Assembly: GCA_964020085.1 (NCBI GenBank)
Contig: OZ026598.1
Coordinates: 6,504,024-6,568,023, forward strand
Direction of reading: 5' to 3'
Origin: Micromussa lordhowensis
Taxonomy: Eukaryota; Cnidaria; Anthozoa; Scleractinia; Lobophylliidae
Length of the DNA stretch: 64,000 nt
Under the pieces are notes generated by a model. That model was given only the letters and a program-made list of their open reading frames with translations, ran no database searches and was not told where the DNA came from. A program made the position numbers and the translations under genes. Below, piece after piece: positions 51,001 through 61,080 of the stretch. The stretch's first letter is position 1. Each line of letters begins with the position of its first letter.

Positions 51001-54000
51001 TTAATGTTAAAGTACATGTATAACCGAGCAGGGAGTGATAAAGAATGCAAAGAGGTTGAGACCCCAAGCAGTAGATTCTGAAGTAGATGTCTCATTCTCA
51101 TAATCAAAAATAATAATTTCAGAAATTTGCTAGACAAATCCTATCACTGTGACTGCAATTACAGGAAATTTTAGATTTACATGATGTACTTTCTTTTTGT
51201 GTAGTAGTTATAAACAAACATTCAGGACAAACTGTTGCGGTACATTTTACACTTGAGTGTAAATTAGAACATATCAAACTTGCATCAAGGAAGCTTCATT
51301 TGGTCACTCACAAAAAAATTTAAGGTTGAAAAATGTTGCAGAAACTACATTTTGCAAATGGAAAGCAAATATTGCATGGTTCTAATCATGAGGTCAATTT
51401 GAATCAGCTGTTTTAGAAAAAAGGACCAGTAGTAGAGTCTATCTTGTGGTCTTGCCAAATGTTTCAGCCTTTTTTCTAAACAAACAGTTTATTTGTAGTC
51501 TCCGTAATGGCTATTTTATGATTTTTTATAATAAATTCTAATTTATACAGCAATGCCTACTTGTCATTGTGCAACATCATTTGAAAAGTAAAGTTGAGAC
51601 TCTGTACTGCATGTACTTTATAAAACATAACTTGATACATTGTAAAACTGATATCCAGGGACAAAATACATGTACTGTGGAATGACCTACAGTATAACGG
51701 TTGCATGTGTATGAAGTGACACTGCTGGCCTCTGTTTGAGCCAACAGAAATTAGTGCACAAGAATTGAATATTTTCTTGTTAAGAAATTAATCTCTCTGA
51801 AAGATTTGTTAATAGAAAATGTTTTGAAAATTAAAGTGCTTCCATTGTAGTTATCTTGGATGTGGTGATTTTGCCAGTAGCCATAACTTTTGACAATCCT
51901 GAGCCTATGATATGTAACATGTTATACATACATGTACATGTAACAATCATATTTATCAACTTGGTATACATTAGAGAAGTGACTACTTTTGTGGTAAGTC
52001 TTTTGCACCTTCAGGAGAAGTGGCATGGTCTCACAACATACATATTGATTTCATGAAGCATTATAAAATGCAAGATCCACAGGTTCAATGATTAGGTATG
52101 ACTTTGAGGTATGGCTTTGACAGTGCTACAGTACGCTACAGACTTAACAAAAAGAAAAGTATTAATGTAAAAAAGAAATGTATAGAATGAATGTACATGT
52201 GCTACCTTTTACATTCTGAAAAAATTACAACAAAAGAAATTAAAACCCTCACAGGAAACAACATCCTCAGTGTTGCTTTGAGTACTTCTGGAAGGAGTAA
52301 ACTTGAGTGGAGTATATGGCCTCCTGAATGATAAAGAAGCATATTAAAAATTATTTTATAAAATAACTGAGATACCACATGCACTCTCATCAGTCGATAG
52401 GTGTGTTTAGATGAGAGTATGTAAACACGGTTGTGACATTTTAGATTTAGCATCTATTCTTGAGAAATATTTTATAAAAGCAATAGAGTACTTTTTCCAT
52501 GTTTACATAGCCTTATCAAACACTTGGGGGGCTGGGAGAATTCTGGAAAGTCATGCAAACCCTTGACTGCATCTTGAGTTTGCATAACTGTCTTGAATTC
52601 TCTGAAGCCCCTTGTGTGTAGATGAGGCTATGTAAACATGGCAAAAGTGCTCTATTGCCTAAATGTATTTCATAATCAATACAAATCCATGATAGCTATA
52701 ACTTACAATGAACAGTTGCTCACATAATCTCTATCATATAACATGTGACAAACATTGTGTAGTTCCAGAAAATATCCCTGGATACATGTACCTCCCACAC
52801 AGAAGTGAATTTTTTCCAAGACCTCCCCACCCCTCTGGAAATTCCAAATAACCTTTCTACATGTACATTTCTTTAAATGTTTTGGTCTTACAGAACCCTC
52901 CCAAAAACAAGTACCAAAAACAAATTAATTCCTCCACAACCTCGAACTGACTATCTGAAGATAATATTTTCATACAGCGGAGCTCAGTTGTGGAACAATT
53001 TACCTATAGACCTAAGACAAGCATCTTCACTGACCGATTTCAAATCTAGATTAAGTCGCCACAGTTAGGAGTAATATCTCAATTTTAAGTAAATTTTTAG
53101 ACACTGCCTCCATGAAAAGCAGTGTTTTTTCTTTTTTCTTTTAATTTGTTATTGTAATTAGGCAGATAGGTAGATAGCCAAGTAATTTTGTTGACTGATG
53201 GAAAGACCATGTATAAATAAAATTATCTTTTACATTCTATTCTATCCCACCCCTGCAGGAAATTCTGGGAGGGGGGGTATGGATATTTTCTAGAATTATA
53301 GCACATGCTACCCCTTCTAGATACTGTAAGTTTTACAAAAGTTACTCTGTTTTACTCTAAGTACTTAGTCTGCCTGCAACTCTGGGAGTGTTGCTTTTCT
53401 CCTTAAATTTCATCACAGGTTTCCTAATCCCCTCAAGCAATTGCCCATAGATTGTTCCTATTACCCTATGGGAGGTGCAGGGTGCATTCATTGAGATCTT
53501 GCAAATAATTATTGTGAAACAAATCCGAGTGAAACAACTTATTGTTTGGGTTATTAGGAGATCAAAATTCCTTTGTATTGTTACAATGCACCATGTGAAC
53601 TCACTCTGTGAGAGTATTTCCAAAGCAATCTTGTTTATTTACTCTTCTGAACTCCTTCAGATCGTCAAAAAAATCATCTGGTCTTTCTGACAGGTATGAA
53701 GTGTTGTCTAACAGACCAGCAATCCAGTCATAGCCCAGAAGAGATCTTCTTGCATTGTCATCACCAATCACACTGCGCTCATGGCGTGGGGAAGGTTCAA
53801 AGCTTACATGAAGAGATTTCTTGGGTGTCTAAAAAGAAAGCAAATTGGGGGTCACAGACTTTGTTTCAGAGATAAATTGTGTGGATTAAACTAGTCTGAT
53901 TTTGAAAAATTGGTGTGCATAAATCACCAGGGTTTTTAGCTTAAATTCAACAGAGACAAACTTGTAATATTTCGTTTATGTGAGTTCGTTGTGTTAATAA

Positions 54001-54903
54001 TTCCAAAGGTTTTTTTTAGGCAAAAGTGAGCAGATTTGGAAGAAATTCAATTAAAAAAAGTCAGAGGAATTCTTTGAATTTAATTTTTCCTAATTCTCTA
54101 CAAATTGGACCAGTGAGGAGTCGACTATAAAGCAGTTAAACCTATTAATTTGGGAGCTGTGTGGTCTTAATTTTTTGTTAATTTTCAAGAAAACATATCC
54201 AAAATATTGAGAATTAACTTGGACAGTTTGGCAAAATTAAAAATACAAATATTGGTGGGCTTAACCTGACAATGTAAGCTTATAAATCAAAGTTTCAATT
54301 GGCGTAGGTATTATAATGTAAGCTCTAGTCTAATAATGCAGTATGCACCTATCACATGTGTACATGTATTCAGATGTACATCTCATGATCAGACTTGGAA
54401 GTTGAATACCTTCGGACGTTCGGGGGGAAACAGATTTTAGTAAAACTCTTCCTACACATACCATTCTTTCTGATTGTCTTGTCAAACCACCGCAAAATTT
54501 AAGAAACCACTCGAAGAACATTACACGAGGCTTTTAAACGTACCTTCTTACGGTTTCCTGGAGTAGACAGAATTGAAGTCGGCCCGACAGGCGTCCTATT
54601 TCTTCTGTCATTTCCATCCGCGATCAAAGCTTGCCCAAAGCTTTTCGGAGTGCTTGTTTGCTTTCTGTCCGTTGTAGCTCGATCAACTTTCCGAGACACT
54701 CGCACTGGCGTTCTGTCGACTCCTCGATAGGTAAAGCTCGTTTCTCCGTACGTTCTAGTCGGAAATGAGTCCTTTGTCGAGTTCATTCTTTTCATAACGT
54801 CCCAAATGTCATCCTGGCCTTGTTTTAGTTGTTCTAGCAACGAATGATTGTCTGCTCTAAGCCTTGAAAGCGGCGAGTAAATGTTTACACTGGTGGCCGC
54901 CAT
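48034..54903 (-). CDS. MIIP: MIIP (migration and invasion-inhibitory protein) orthologue, complete
   Basis: Five exons on minus: 54903-54544, 53828-53605, 52323-52253, 49584-49461, 48277-48034. All have GT-AG borders. Lengths 360+224+71+124+244 = 1023 nt, a closed frame of 340 aa. Landmarks of the family: RSLLGYDWIAGLLD with a following FFDDLKEFRRVNK; YTLNERLF ... GPETPCPVC; VRVSVPRSSLLSPYRFKPHRR, then SFDPTDAVSLSSHCLAGWE. Human MIIP is 388 aa and has matching blocks in the same order. The N-terminus is a weak coiled-coil-like start (LRADNHSLLEQLKQG) and a Ser/Thr-rich linker. In mammals MIIP interacts with IGFBP2 and restrains cell migration and mitotic progression; its role in cnidarians is unknown. 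The introns hold several transposons. A retrotransposon end lies 104 bp upstream of the ATG. Confidence 0.93.
48310..48508 (-). mobile_element. GGCCACCGTAAAGAGATTC-family repeat, copy 3
   Basis: Contains 'GCTCGAAACGTCAGCTTTCG', 'CCAATTCACATTATCAACAC', 'TTGATAAAACCAAATTATTG' and 'CTCCCCAGTGACGCAGC', in the same order as at 39757-39890 and inverted relative to 27448-27660. In MIIP intron 4. Confidence 0.8.
48648..48930. mobile_element. TIR element, 283 bp (ATGTGTACTAAAGGCATCC ends)
   Basis: ATGTGTACTAAAGGCATCCG at 48648 pairs with the right end at 48930. The inside consists of many short TTGATCGA/TCGACCGA-like palindromes. In MIIP intron 4. No clear target duplication. Confidence 0.85.
50428..51687. 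mobile_element. Non-autonomous TIR element, 1.26 kb (GGTCATTCCACAGTA ends)
   Basis: Perfect 15-bp ends GGTCATTCCACAGTA at 50428-50442 and complement at 51673-51687. Inside, 'TGCGGGGACTACATT'/'TTGCGGAGACTACATT'/'TTGCAGAAACTACATT' recurs about four times, a spaced internal repeat. No transposase. In MIIP intron 3. Confidence 0.8.
52350..52690 (+). mobile_element. MITE-like repeat, copy 3
   Basis: Full-length-looking copy of the family at 1-495 and 8400-8700: 'CGATAGGTGTGTTTAGATGA' at the left, the 'GGGAGAATTC' inverted repeat in the centre and 'CAAAAGTGCTCTATTGCC' at the right. In MIIP intron 2, starting just outside exon 3. Confidence 0.75.
52877..53246 (+). mobile_element. LINE 3' end (CR1/L2-like)
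   Basis: Translation shows YSGAQLWNNLPIDLRQASS, then TDFKSRL and a stop: the C-terminal block of a CR1/L2-type reverse transcriptase. A 3' UTR follows with 'GTATAAATAAAATTATC' and a (TTCTA)n tail. Opposite strand to MIIP, in its intron 2. Confidence 0.75.
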
Positions 54904-55006
54904 TTTTCAAAACGGTCAATTGATCACGTGACATAGGAGGCTAATTTCGCCTCAGACCCTCCCCTCGTTTTTATTTTGGAAGACGCGCGGTACTTTCTAT
55001 CTGGAG

Positions 55007-55166
55007 ATGTATTTTCCTTCGGAAGCATGCAAGCATGCTAACACACTTTGTGTTTGCACGTGGAGTCTCTTGAGACTCCAGTGTAGTATATTTAGGAGTG
55101 CTTGGCTTGATATATTCATCAAGTGTGACACTACTCGGCGGTGCTTTACATTTTCGGTTTATTTTA
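55007..55166 (+). repeat. Left terminal repeat A1 of the YR element
   Basis: Matches A2 (57260-57437) except for a missing 13-bp block after 'CCTTCGGAAG', a 4-bp gap and a few substitutions. Contains the perfect palindrome TGGAGTCTC-TT-GAGACTCCA and GCATGCAAGCATGC. Confidence 0.9.
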
Positions 55167-55612
55167 TCGCAACGAGATGCCCTCGAGTCCAGAAACTACA
55201 AAAAGCCCAGTTTGCAGAGTATGGCAGAACTCGACGAGATCTCGCGCGTGCAGAGCCATTTTTCGCCGCGTGTACCGCGTGCAATGCGACCGAAAACTCA
55301 CGCATGCAACCCAGCGTGCATGGTGGTTGCAGTACTGTGCACCGTTGACTCGCCAAGTGCTGAGCTTAAAGAGAATATAGCAATAAATTTAATTTTCCGT
55401 ACTCAAAGCAGTCTTTAAAAATTCGAACACCTTTTTATGAAACTAATGTAACGCGATTTACAGCTGTTGGAAGGCGACCGAGCCTTCGAGGCTGCGCATA
55501 CCTAAGTGACAACCTGTGGGGACTGAGACTAGGCGGACTGACAGTCACTGACAGACATTTGTTTCTTTTTTATCACAAATATCACAAAATTTATAACTAA
55601 GAATAATAAGGT

Positions 55613-55727
55613 AGCCTGCGTGGCAGGCGCTAGAAAGGGGAAGGGAGAAGGGAAATCGAAATCGCGCGCGCGCAACGCGCAATTTTTCCCTCTTCCTTCC
55701 GTTTTCTAGCGCCTGCCACGCTGGCTC
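55613..55727. mobile_element. Small palindromic MITE inside the YR element leader
   Basis: 'AGCCTGCGTGGCAGGCGCTA' near 55614 pairs with 'TAGCGCCTGCCACGCTGGCT' near 55708. Arms continue as GGGAAGGG / CCCTCTTCC around a GC-rich centre (GCGCGCGCGCAACGCGC). No clear target duplication. Confidence 0.7.
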
Positions 55728-57085
55728 AGCTCTACTAAAAAATCCTCTTTATAACACAACATGAAGTGCCCTTCATAAACACGAGTGAAGCAACAAAAAG
55801 GTCGAGAGACGGAACAGAGAACGGCAAATGCACAAATGTCACGAACCGTAGGAGTCGTGTAGGCTAGTCAACCTTATTGATATTACCTCACTGATATTAC
55901 TCTGCGATGAAGGCACAAAAAATGGAAGGAGGACAATTAAATGACACGCTTGTGGAAAGAGCAAATGTTGATTGGTGTTTTCCAATGCCAGTGGAGTGTG
56001 AAGAAACAGTTAAAGATTTGGCTACCCTTTATTCAGCCAGGTCGTGCTTTGAACAAGTATGCCCACGGAAGCAAAGTACTTGACCGATTGGCTGCAATGA
56101 GAAAGATCGACGCTTAAAACGACTGTGAAATGCTCAGAAGCATTAAGAAAACTTAGAAATGTTAAACAAGATCTTTGTTTTAAAATATTATGTACTTAGT
56201 TCAGTAGTTTATCGCGCCTTAAGAAATGTTTTTACTAGTTAAAAGGCTAAAGCTAGACGTTGCATCTCAAAGTACTGTTGATACATCTGTGAAATTTATA
56301 TCTAGAGTTTCTTTCCGTCAATAGTGTCATCCTTACCAAAATCTCTTGAATTGTGAACGATTTTAGTGGATGCATCATTGTTTAACAGTCTAAGTAGAAG
56401 ACACTAAGGTTATGACTGATCGCCTTTTGCGGCAGTTTTGCTCCAAAAATGGGAAAAAAAAGGATTCTTCAAACGTTTCACGTATCTTAGTTTTACAGCT
56501 ACCGCGTGAAATGCAGCGATCCTGGCGTGCAAAATGAACGTTTAAAAAAGAACTCGTGCGTGCACTTGCCATACTTTGCAAACTGGCAAAAAGCCAGAAC
56601 ACTTCGGAGACAGTGCACGTTTTTGAGCGGTTTAAATCCTACCTGGATCAGAAGGTCGAAAGCCTTACATCAGGTTTAGTTTCCCACAAGCAGCGGAACT
56701 CAGAAGTTAGAAAGAGCGGCTGAAGCGGGAAAGGTGAAATTTCAAGGCAACAAAGACCAGTTTCTCTTTAATTCTGAATTACAGGGGACTCTAGACGAAA
56801 CTGCCAATTTCTTGCCTGCGCGGGACGTCGAGAAGGCCGGTGAGAAGGTGGAAGAATTGAGGAAAAATTTACGCCATCGTCAGAAGATTATCAAGCTTGC
56901 TGACAAGAGCGAAGCCGGTTGGCTGGCGGTCAAAGAATACCAAACTGAAGAGCTCGCGAGCGACTCAGAGGACGAGAAGAGGATCAAGAAAGCGCAAGAA
57001 AGAGCGCTCAAGAAGGAGAAACAAAATGGGCTCGAAAGAGCTGAGAAAAGCAAGAACTCTTTTAGTGCTTCAAGCACTCGCTCTG

Positions 57086-57499
57086 GTGATGATAGGATGT
57101 TTTTTTGAGGTATGCTCACTGCCTTTCTTTGATTGTCAACATGGCAGGCAAGTGCTCTCACTCTGCCTGCTTTACACTTTGAGTCTTTTTCTATGCGTCA
57201 GCGTTCTGGAGAAGGAAAATATTTTTCCTTCGTACGAACGTAGTGAGGGAGAAGGAAAATGTATTTTCCTTCGGAAGTTAGCGAGAGTAAGCATGCAAGC
57301 ATGCTAACACACTTTGTGTTTGCACGTGGAGTCTCTTGAGACTCCAGTGTAGTATATTTAGGAGCGCTTCGCTTGATATATTCATCAAGTGTGACACTAC
57401 TCGGCGGTGCTTTACATCACATTTTCGGTTTATTTTAGTTTTTAGTTATTTGAGCTTTTAAGTGGTCGCTTTGCTTGTGCGTTTCTTTTCTCTTTCAGG
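57086..57499 (+). other. Apparent intron in gag containing the B1-A2 joined ends
   Basis: 414 bp between donor 57086 and acceptor 57499, phase 1. Contains B1 (57147-57259) and A2 (57260-57437) and a pyrimidine-rich acceptor 'TTTCTTTTCTCTTTCAG'. Spliceosomal introns have been reported in some DIRS-like elements (from memory). What is unusual is the content. Confidence 0.6.
57147..57437 (+). repeat. Internal B1-A2 repeat (copy of the joined element ends)
   Basis: B1 (113 bp) matches B2 at 61081-61193; A2 matches A1. At the B1/A2 boundary, 57259/57260, the arms GAAGGAAAA and TATTTTCCTTC form an inverted repeat around a 2-bp centre, looking like a tyrosine-recombinase crossover site. A second similar palindrome lies at about 57210-57231 within B1. 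Confidence 0.85.
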
Positions 57500-58786
57500 C
57501 CGTCGAATGCCTTCTGCGACAGACATCTGCTTCAGATGTGGAAAAAGAGGCCACTGGAGTTCTAGTTGCGGGAGATTTTACGAAGGATTTGGATCCACAA
57601 GCCAGCGGTTCAAAGGAGCAATCAACACATCATTCGGGGACCAATCCCGTAAATCAGTCGAGTCATGATAAGGCTGGAGTTTTCGAGGACATCATAAAGG
57701 TAGACGATATGTTTTCTCCAACTCATGAATTTGAGTCGGGTACGTCAGACCCTGGTTCAACTCCTTTTTCCGTTAAAGGTAGACTAAAAGCTCATGTCCA
57801 GTTTTGGGAAAGAATAAACACTCCCCCTTTCATCATTGAATGCAGTAGGGAGGGTTACAAGATTCCTTTCTACCTTCCTCCACAAACAGCAGAGTTTAAG
57901 AATAATTTGTCTGCTTTGAAGCATTCCGACTTTGTCCAATCCTCAATTCTGGAGTTGCTTTCTTCCGGGAGAGTTTGTAGAGTCTCCAAAAGTTCTCTCA
58001 GGGTGATCAGTAATCCCCTCTCCGTTTCCGTCCAGAGTTGTGGGAAAAAAACGCTTAATTTTGGACTTGAGATATGTGAATCAGCATATCTTTAAACAGA
58101 GGGTCAAGTTTGAAGATTGGAGAGTAGGGCTGAACTATTTTGAGAAAGGTAGTCACTTCACGAAGTTTGGCCTTAAAAGTGGGTATCATCATCTCGATGT
58201 TTTTCCTGACCACCAACGTTTCCTTGGTTTTAGCTGGGTCATGTCTGACGGGGAACCTAGTTTTTTCATGTTTACTGTCTTAGCATTCGATTTATCTTCA
58301 GCGCCATACATCTTCACCAAGTTACTCAGGCCTTTGGTTAAACACTGGAGATCTCAGGGTATACACACTGTTGTTTACCTTGATGACGGTTTTGATGTTG
58401 AATCTACCATGTCGTTTAGTGAAATTTCCTCTAACATCATTAGATCAGATTTGGCTTTGGCGGGCTTCTTAGCTAATGAGGACAAGTCAGTTTGGGTTCC
58501 TGTGCATTTAATCACTTGGCTCGGTATCGTGTGGGACGGGATTCAGGGAAAAATTAGCATTACAACACCCAGAATTGATAAGGCCTTGCACCACATTGAT
58601 AACGCTCTTCAAGATCCCAGGCTTTCTGCTAGAAGCCTGGCTTCCATTCTTGACAAGATTATCTCTATGAGCCCTGTTCTTGGTAATCTCAGTCGAATTA
58701 TGACCAGACATTGCCAGATGTCCGTTGCAGCTGCCCAGGATTGGGACAGCGCGTTCCCACTTGATAGTTCAGTTTTGGAAGTATAA
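57500..58786 (+). pseudogene. Reverse transcriptase of the YR element (frameshifted)
   Basis: One frame runs to about 58045 (FWERINTPPFIIECSREGYK, then LPPQTAEFKNN). It breaks in an A-run (GGGAAAAAAACG), and the domain continues in the next frame: RLILDLRYVNQHI, FGLKSGYHHLDVFPDHQRF, LSSAPYIFTKLLRPLVKHW, and the catalytic box VVYLDDGF. The YxDD aspartates are intact. The frame is broken again near 58770 before RNase H. The order and motifs fit DIRS/Ngaro RT. Priming by integrase-free circular intermediates is known for the group. Confidence 0.8.
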
Positions 58787-59696
58787 TCTTTGCTCGGTTA
58801 ACTCTAAATCTGTATCAGACTTGACATTTCCTTTCATACCCATTTACTCGAATGCGAGCAATGTAGCTTGCGCAGGCCATATTGCTGGGAACGATGTCCA
58901 CGCTCACAGGATGTTCACAGAGGCAGAACGCCAGGAGAGCTCCACTTACCGCGAGTTGTTATTATATATTCAGTTTGTTCTTAGCTCGTTTAGTTCGTTC
59001 CTTCCTAATTCTAGAGTTAATTGTTTTACCGATACCCAGGGGGCGGGTAGGATCGTGCAAGTTGGCAGCATGAATTTCAATTTGCACAACTTAGCCTCTG
59101 ATATTTTTTCATTCTGTTTCAAATTTGGAATTGAGTTGGACATTGAGTGGGTCCCTAGATCCCTTAATGAAAAAGCGGATTATCTCAGCAAAATTGTTGA
59201 TTATGATGACTGGGAGCTTGTCCCCGAGTTTTTTCGGCAACTCGACGAGCTCTGGGGGCCGTTTACGGTTGATTGCTTTGCCACTTGCTATAACAGGAAG
59301 GTCCCTAAATATTTTTCACGATTGTGGAATCCTGGGATAGGCGGAGTTGACGCGTTTTTCCAGGACTGGCAGCACGAAAATTGCTTAGTAGTGCCACCCA
59401 TCGTGCTCCTGTCTAAAGTCCTTATTTTTATGTTCCGGTGCAATGCCAGGGGAACATAAGTGGTGCCTTACTGGCCGTCTGCGCCTTTGTTGGTTCATAG
59501 GTTTTGGAACTCCGCTGTCGATTATTCATTTTTTGAAGGTCGGTTAGCGTTGCGGAATGGTCGTAATGCAAACTCGCTTTTAGGTTCAGCCTGCTGGGAG
59601 GGCTTAGTCCTTGCTGTGAAAATTCTAAAATTCGGAGCACTGAGTGAAGCCTTCTTAACTGACCTCGTCGAGAGACTTGTGGCGAGGATATCTTGA
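58725..59696 (+). pseudogene. RNase H and connection region of the YR element
   Basis: RNase H motifs: YSNASN (first catalytic Asp replaced by Asn), SSTYRELLLYIQ, CFTDTQGAG and NEKADYLSK. After this comes the region FTVDCFATCYNRKVPKYFS / GVDAFFQDW usual in YR elements, then VPYWPSAPLL after an in-frame stop at about 59457-59459. The Asp-to-Asn change suggests loss of RNase H activity even without the frame breaks. No methyltransferase domain follows. Confidence 0.75.
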
Positions 59697-59772
59697 TTTA
59701 CTGAGTCGGTGTTATTAGATTTGTATCGCTTTATCAGTGTTTCTCGAGCCTGTTAGCAGTGTACCCTACTTT

Positions 59773-59875
59773 GAAGCCGGTTGGCAGTTTTATACTTCTA
59801 GAAGCCGGTTGGCACATTCCATGAAGCCGGTTGGCAGTTTGTTCGTGCCGGATGGCAGCGAACTTGGGCCGGGTG
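59773..59875 (+). repeat. Minisatellite between RNase H and recombinase
   Basis: GAAGCCGGTTGGCA occurs at 59773, 59801 and 59823, with degenerate versions at about 59845 and 59864, separated by 8-14 bp spacers. Non-coding in this copy, just upstream of the acceptor-like site at 59960. Confidence 0.7.
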
Positions 59876-59960
59876 GCGATGAATATGTTGCTCAGTTAGG
59901 GATTCGTCTTCCGCCCTCCTCCCCCACCTCGTATTATTTCTTAGTACTTTTGTTTTTCTT

Positions 59961-60983
59961 AGGATTTGATAGAAGCCTCTTCTTGGGGACAGGCGTGTAG
60001 GGACAACAGACGGACAATGGTAGAGCAACTTTTATCCTCTAAAGCCAATTCTTCCGTTAAGAAATATGTTAGCCAGTATAGGCGTTTCTCCGTATATCTT
60101 AAGTCCAAGGGCGTAATATTAGTCCTGCCTTGCGATAGTTTACTAGTTTCAGAATACTTATCTTATCTTAATGAAACTAAACGATCATATGCTGTTGTTT
60201 TGTCTGCCTTCTGCGCGTTAAAGTGGGTCCATGATCTCATTCCTCATGGCGCACAAGGGAATCCGGTTGACACTGCACTAAATCACAATTTGGTACAGGC
60301 TAGTAAACGAATGTTCAGTAGGCCGGGTAACAAAAAGGAGCCCATTACCCCCGATATGATACATCGTATATGTGTAAAATTTGCCCACGAAGGCAGTAAT
60401 CTTAGTGACCTACGTACAGCATTACTGTTTGTCTTAGGATTTAATGGTCTCTTTAGGATGAACGAGCTATTAGATTTACAAGTTTCAGATTTTTTAGTTC
60501 ACGACGATGACTAATGTTAGTACTAGTAAAACTGATCAATTTAGGCAAGGTAATAAAGTGTTTATTGCTAAGAGTGGTGGTGTTACATGTCCTCACTCAT
60601 TATTGTCCCGATATTTTTCTGCAGCAAGCATTGATCTCAATTCGTCAGCTTACATTTTCAGAACATTTCAACCTCATAGAAAAGACGGTTCGTATACTTT
60701 AGGCCCTAGGAGGCTCAGCTATACTAGGTGTAGAGAATTAGTTAAGGACTCACTTTTGGCTATAGGAATTAATTCGGTCAGTTATAGCACTCATAGCCTC
60801 CGATCTGGTGGCGCTACTTTTACAGCTAACAATCTAGCGAAGTCAGGTTCTTCTGACAGACTACTCATGCTCCACGGTCGTTGGAGGTCGGAGTCAGCTA
60901 AGAATATGTACGTCAAGGATTCTTTGGACAGTAGGTTGCAATTGACCAGGTTGTTCCCTACCTTTGACATTGAAGAAATGTAA
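59961..60983 (+). pseudogene. Tyrosine recombinase of the YR element (one frameshift)
   Basis: Begins after an acceptor-like 'TTTTGTTTTTCTTAG' (ends 59960), so it may be a separate exon. N-terminal core-binding region: SVKKYVSQYRRF, SEYLSYLNETKRSYAVV. Catalytic domain: Arg I in GFNGLFRMNELL, HSLRSGG (H-x-x-R), the LHGRW histidine and the nucleophile Tyr in NMYVKDS; all catalytic positions are present. A frameshift lies at about 60507-60514, between Arg I and the H-x-x-R box. The enzyme would insert circular cDNA by site-type recombination, without target duplication (known for the order). Confidence 0.82.
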
Positions 60984-61080
60984 CTTATTTTTTCTTTTTC
61001 CTACTTTATACAGTTATAGCTTTATTACTGTAACTTTATATTTTGGCTTGTATAGCGTGTATGTCATTAAAGCATCGTCG

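Larger units (their letters stand above)
56640..57668 (+). pseudogene. gag of the YR element (two exons, one frameshift)
   Basis: Exon 1 (about 56640-57085) encodes a charged, probably helical region (KLADKSEAGWLAVKEYQ, ELASDSEDEKRIKKAQERAL) typical of Ngaro-like gag N-termini. A one-base frameshift lies near 56700. Exon 2 starts at 57500 and carries the zinc knuckle CFRCGKRGHWSSSC (C-x2-C-x4-H-x4-C). Joining 57085 to 57500 (donor G/GTGATG, acceptor TTTCAG/GCC) keeps the frame and restores a Gly codon across the junction. Without splicing, gag stops at 57106. Gag packages the RNA in virus-like particles (known for the family). The end of exon 2 overlaps pol in another frame. Confidence 0.7.

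Noticed and set aside
55007..57259. LTR retrotransposon (A repeats as LTRs)
   Set aside because: No integrase or protease, a tyrosine recombinase is present, and the repeats are split (A1, B1A2, B2) instead of being two identical terminal copies.
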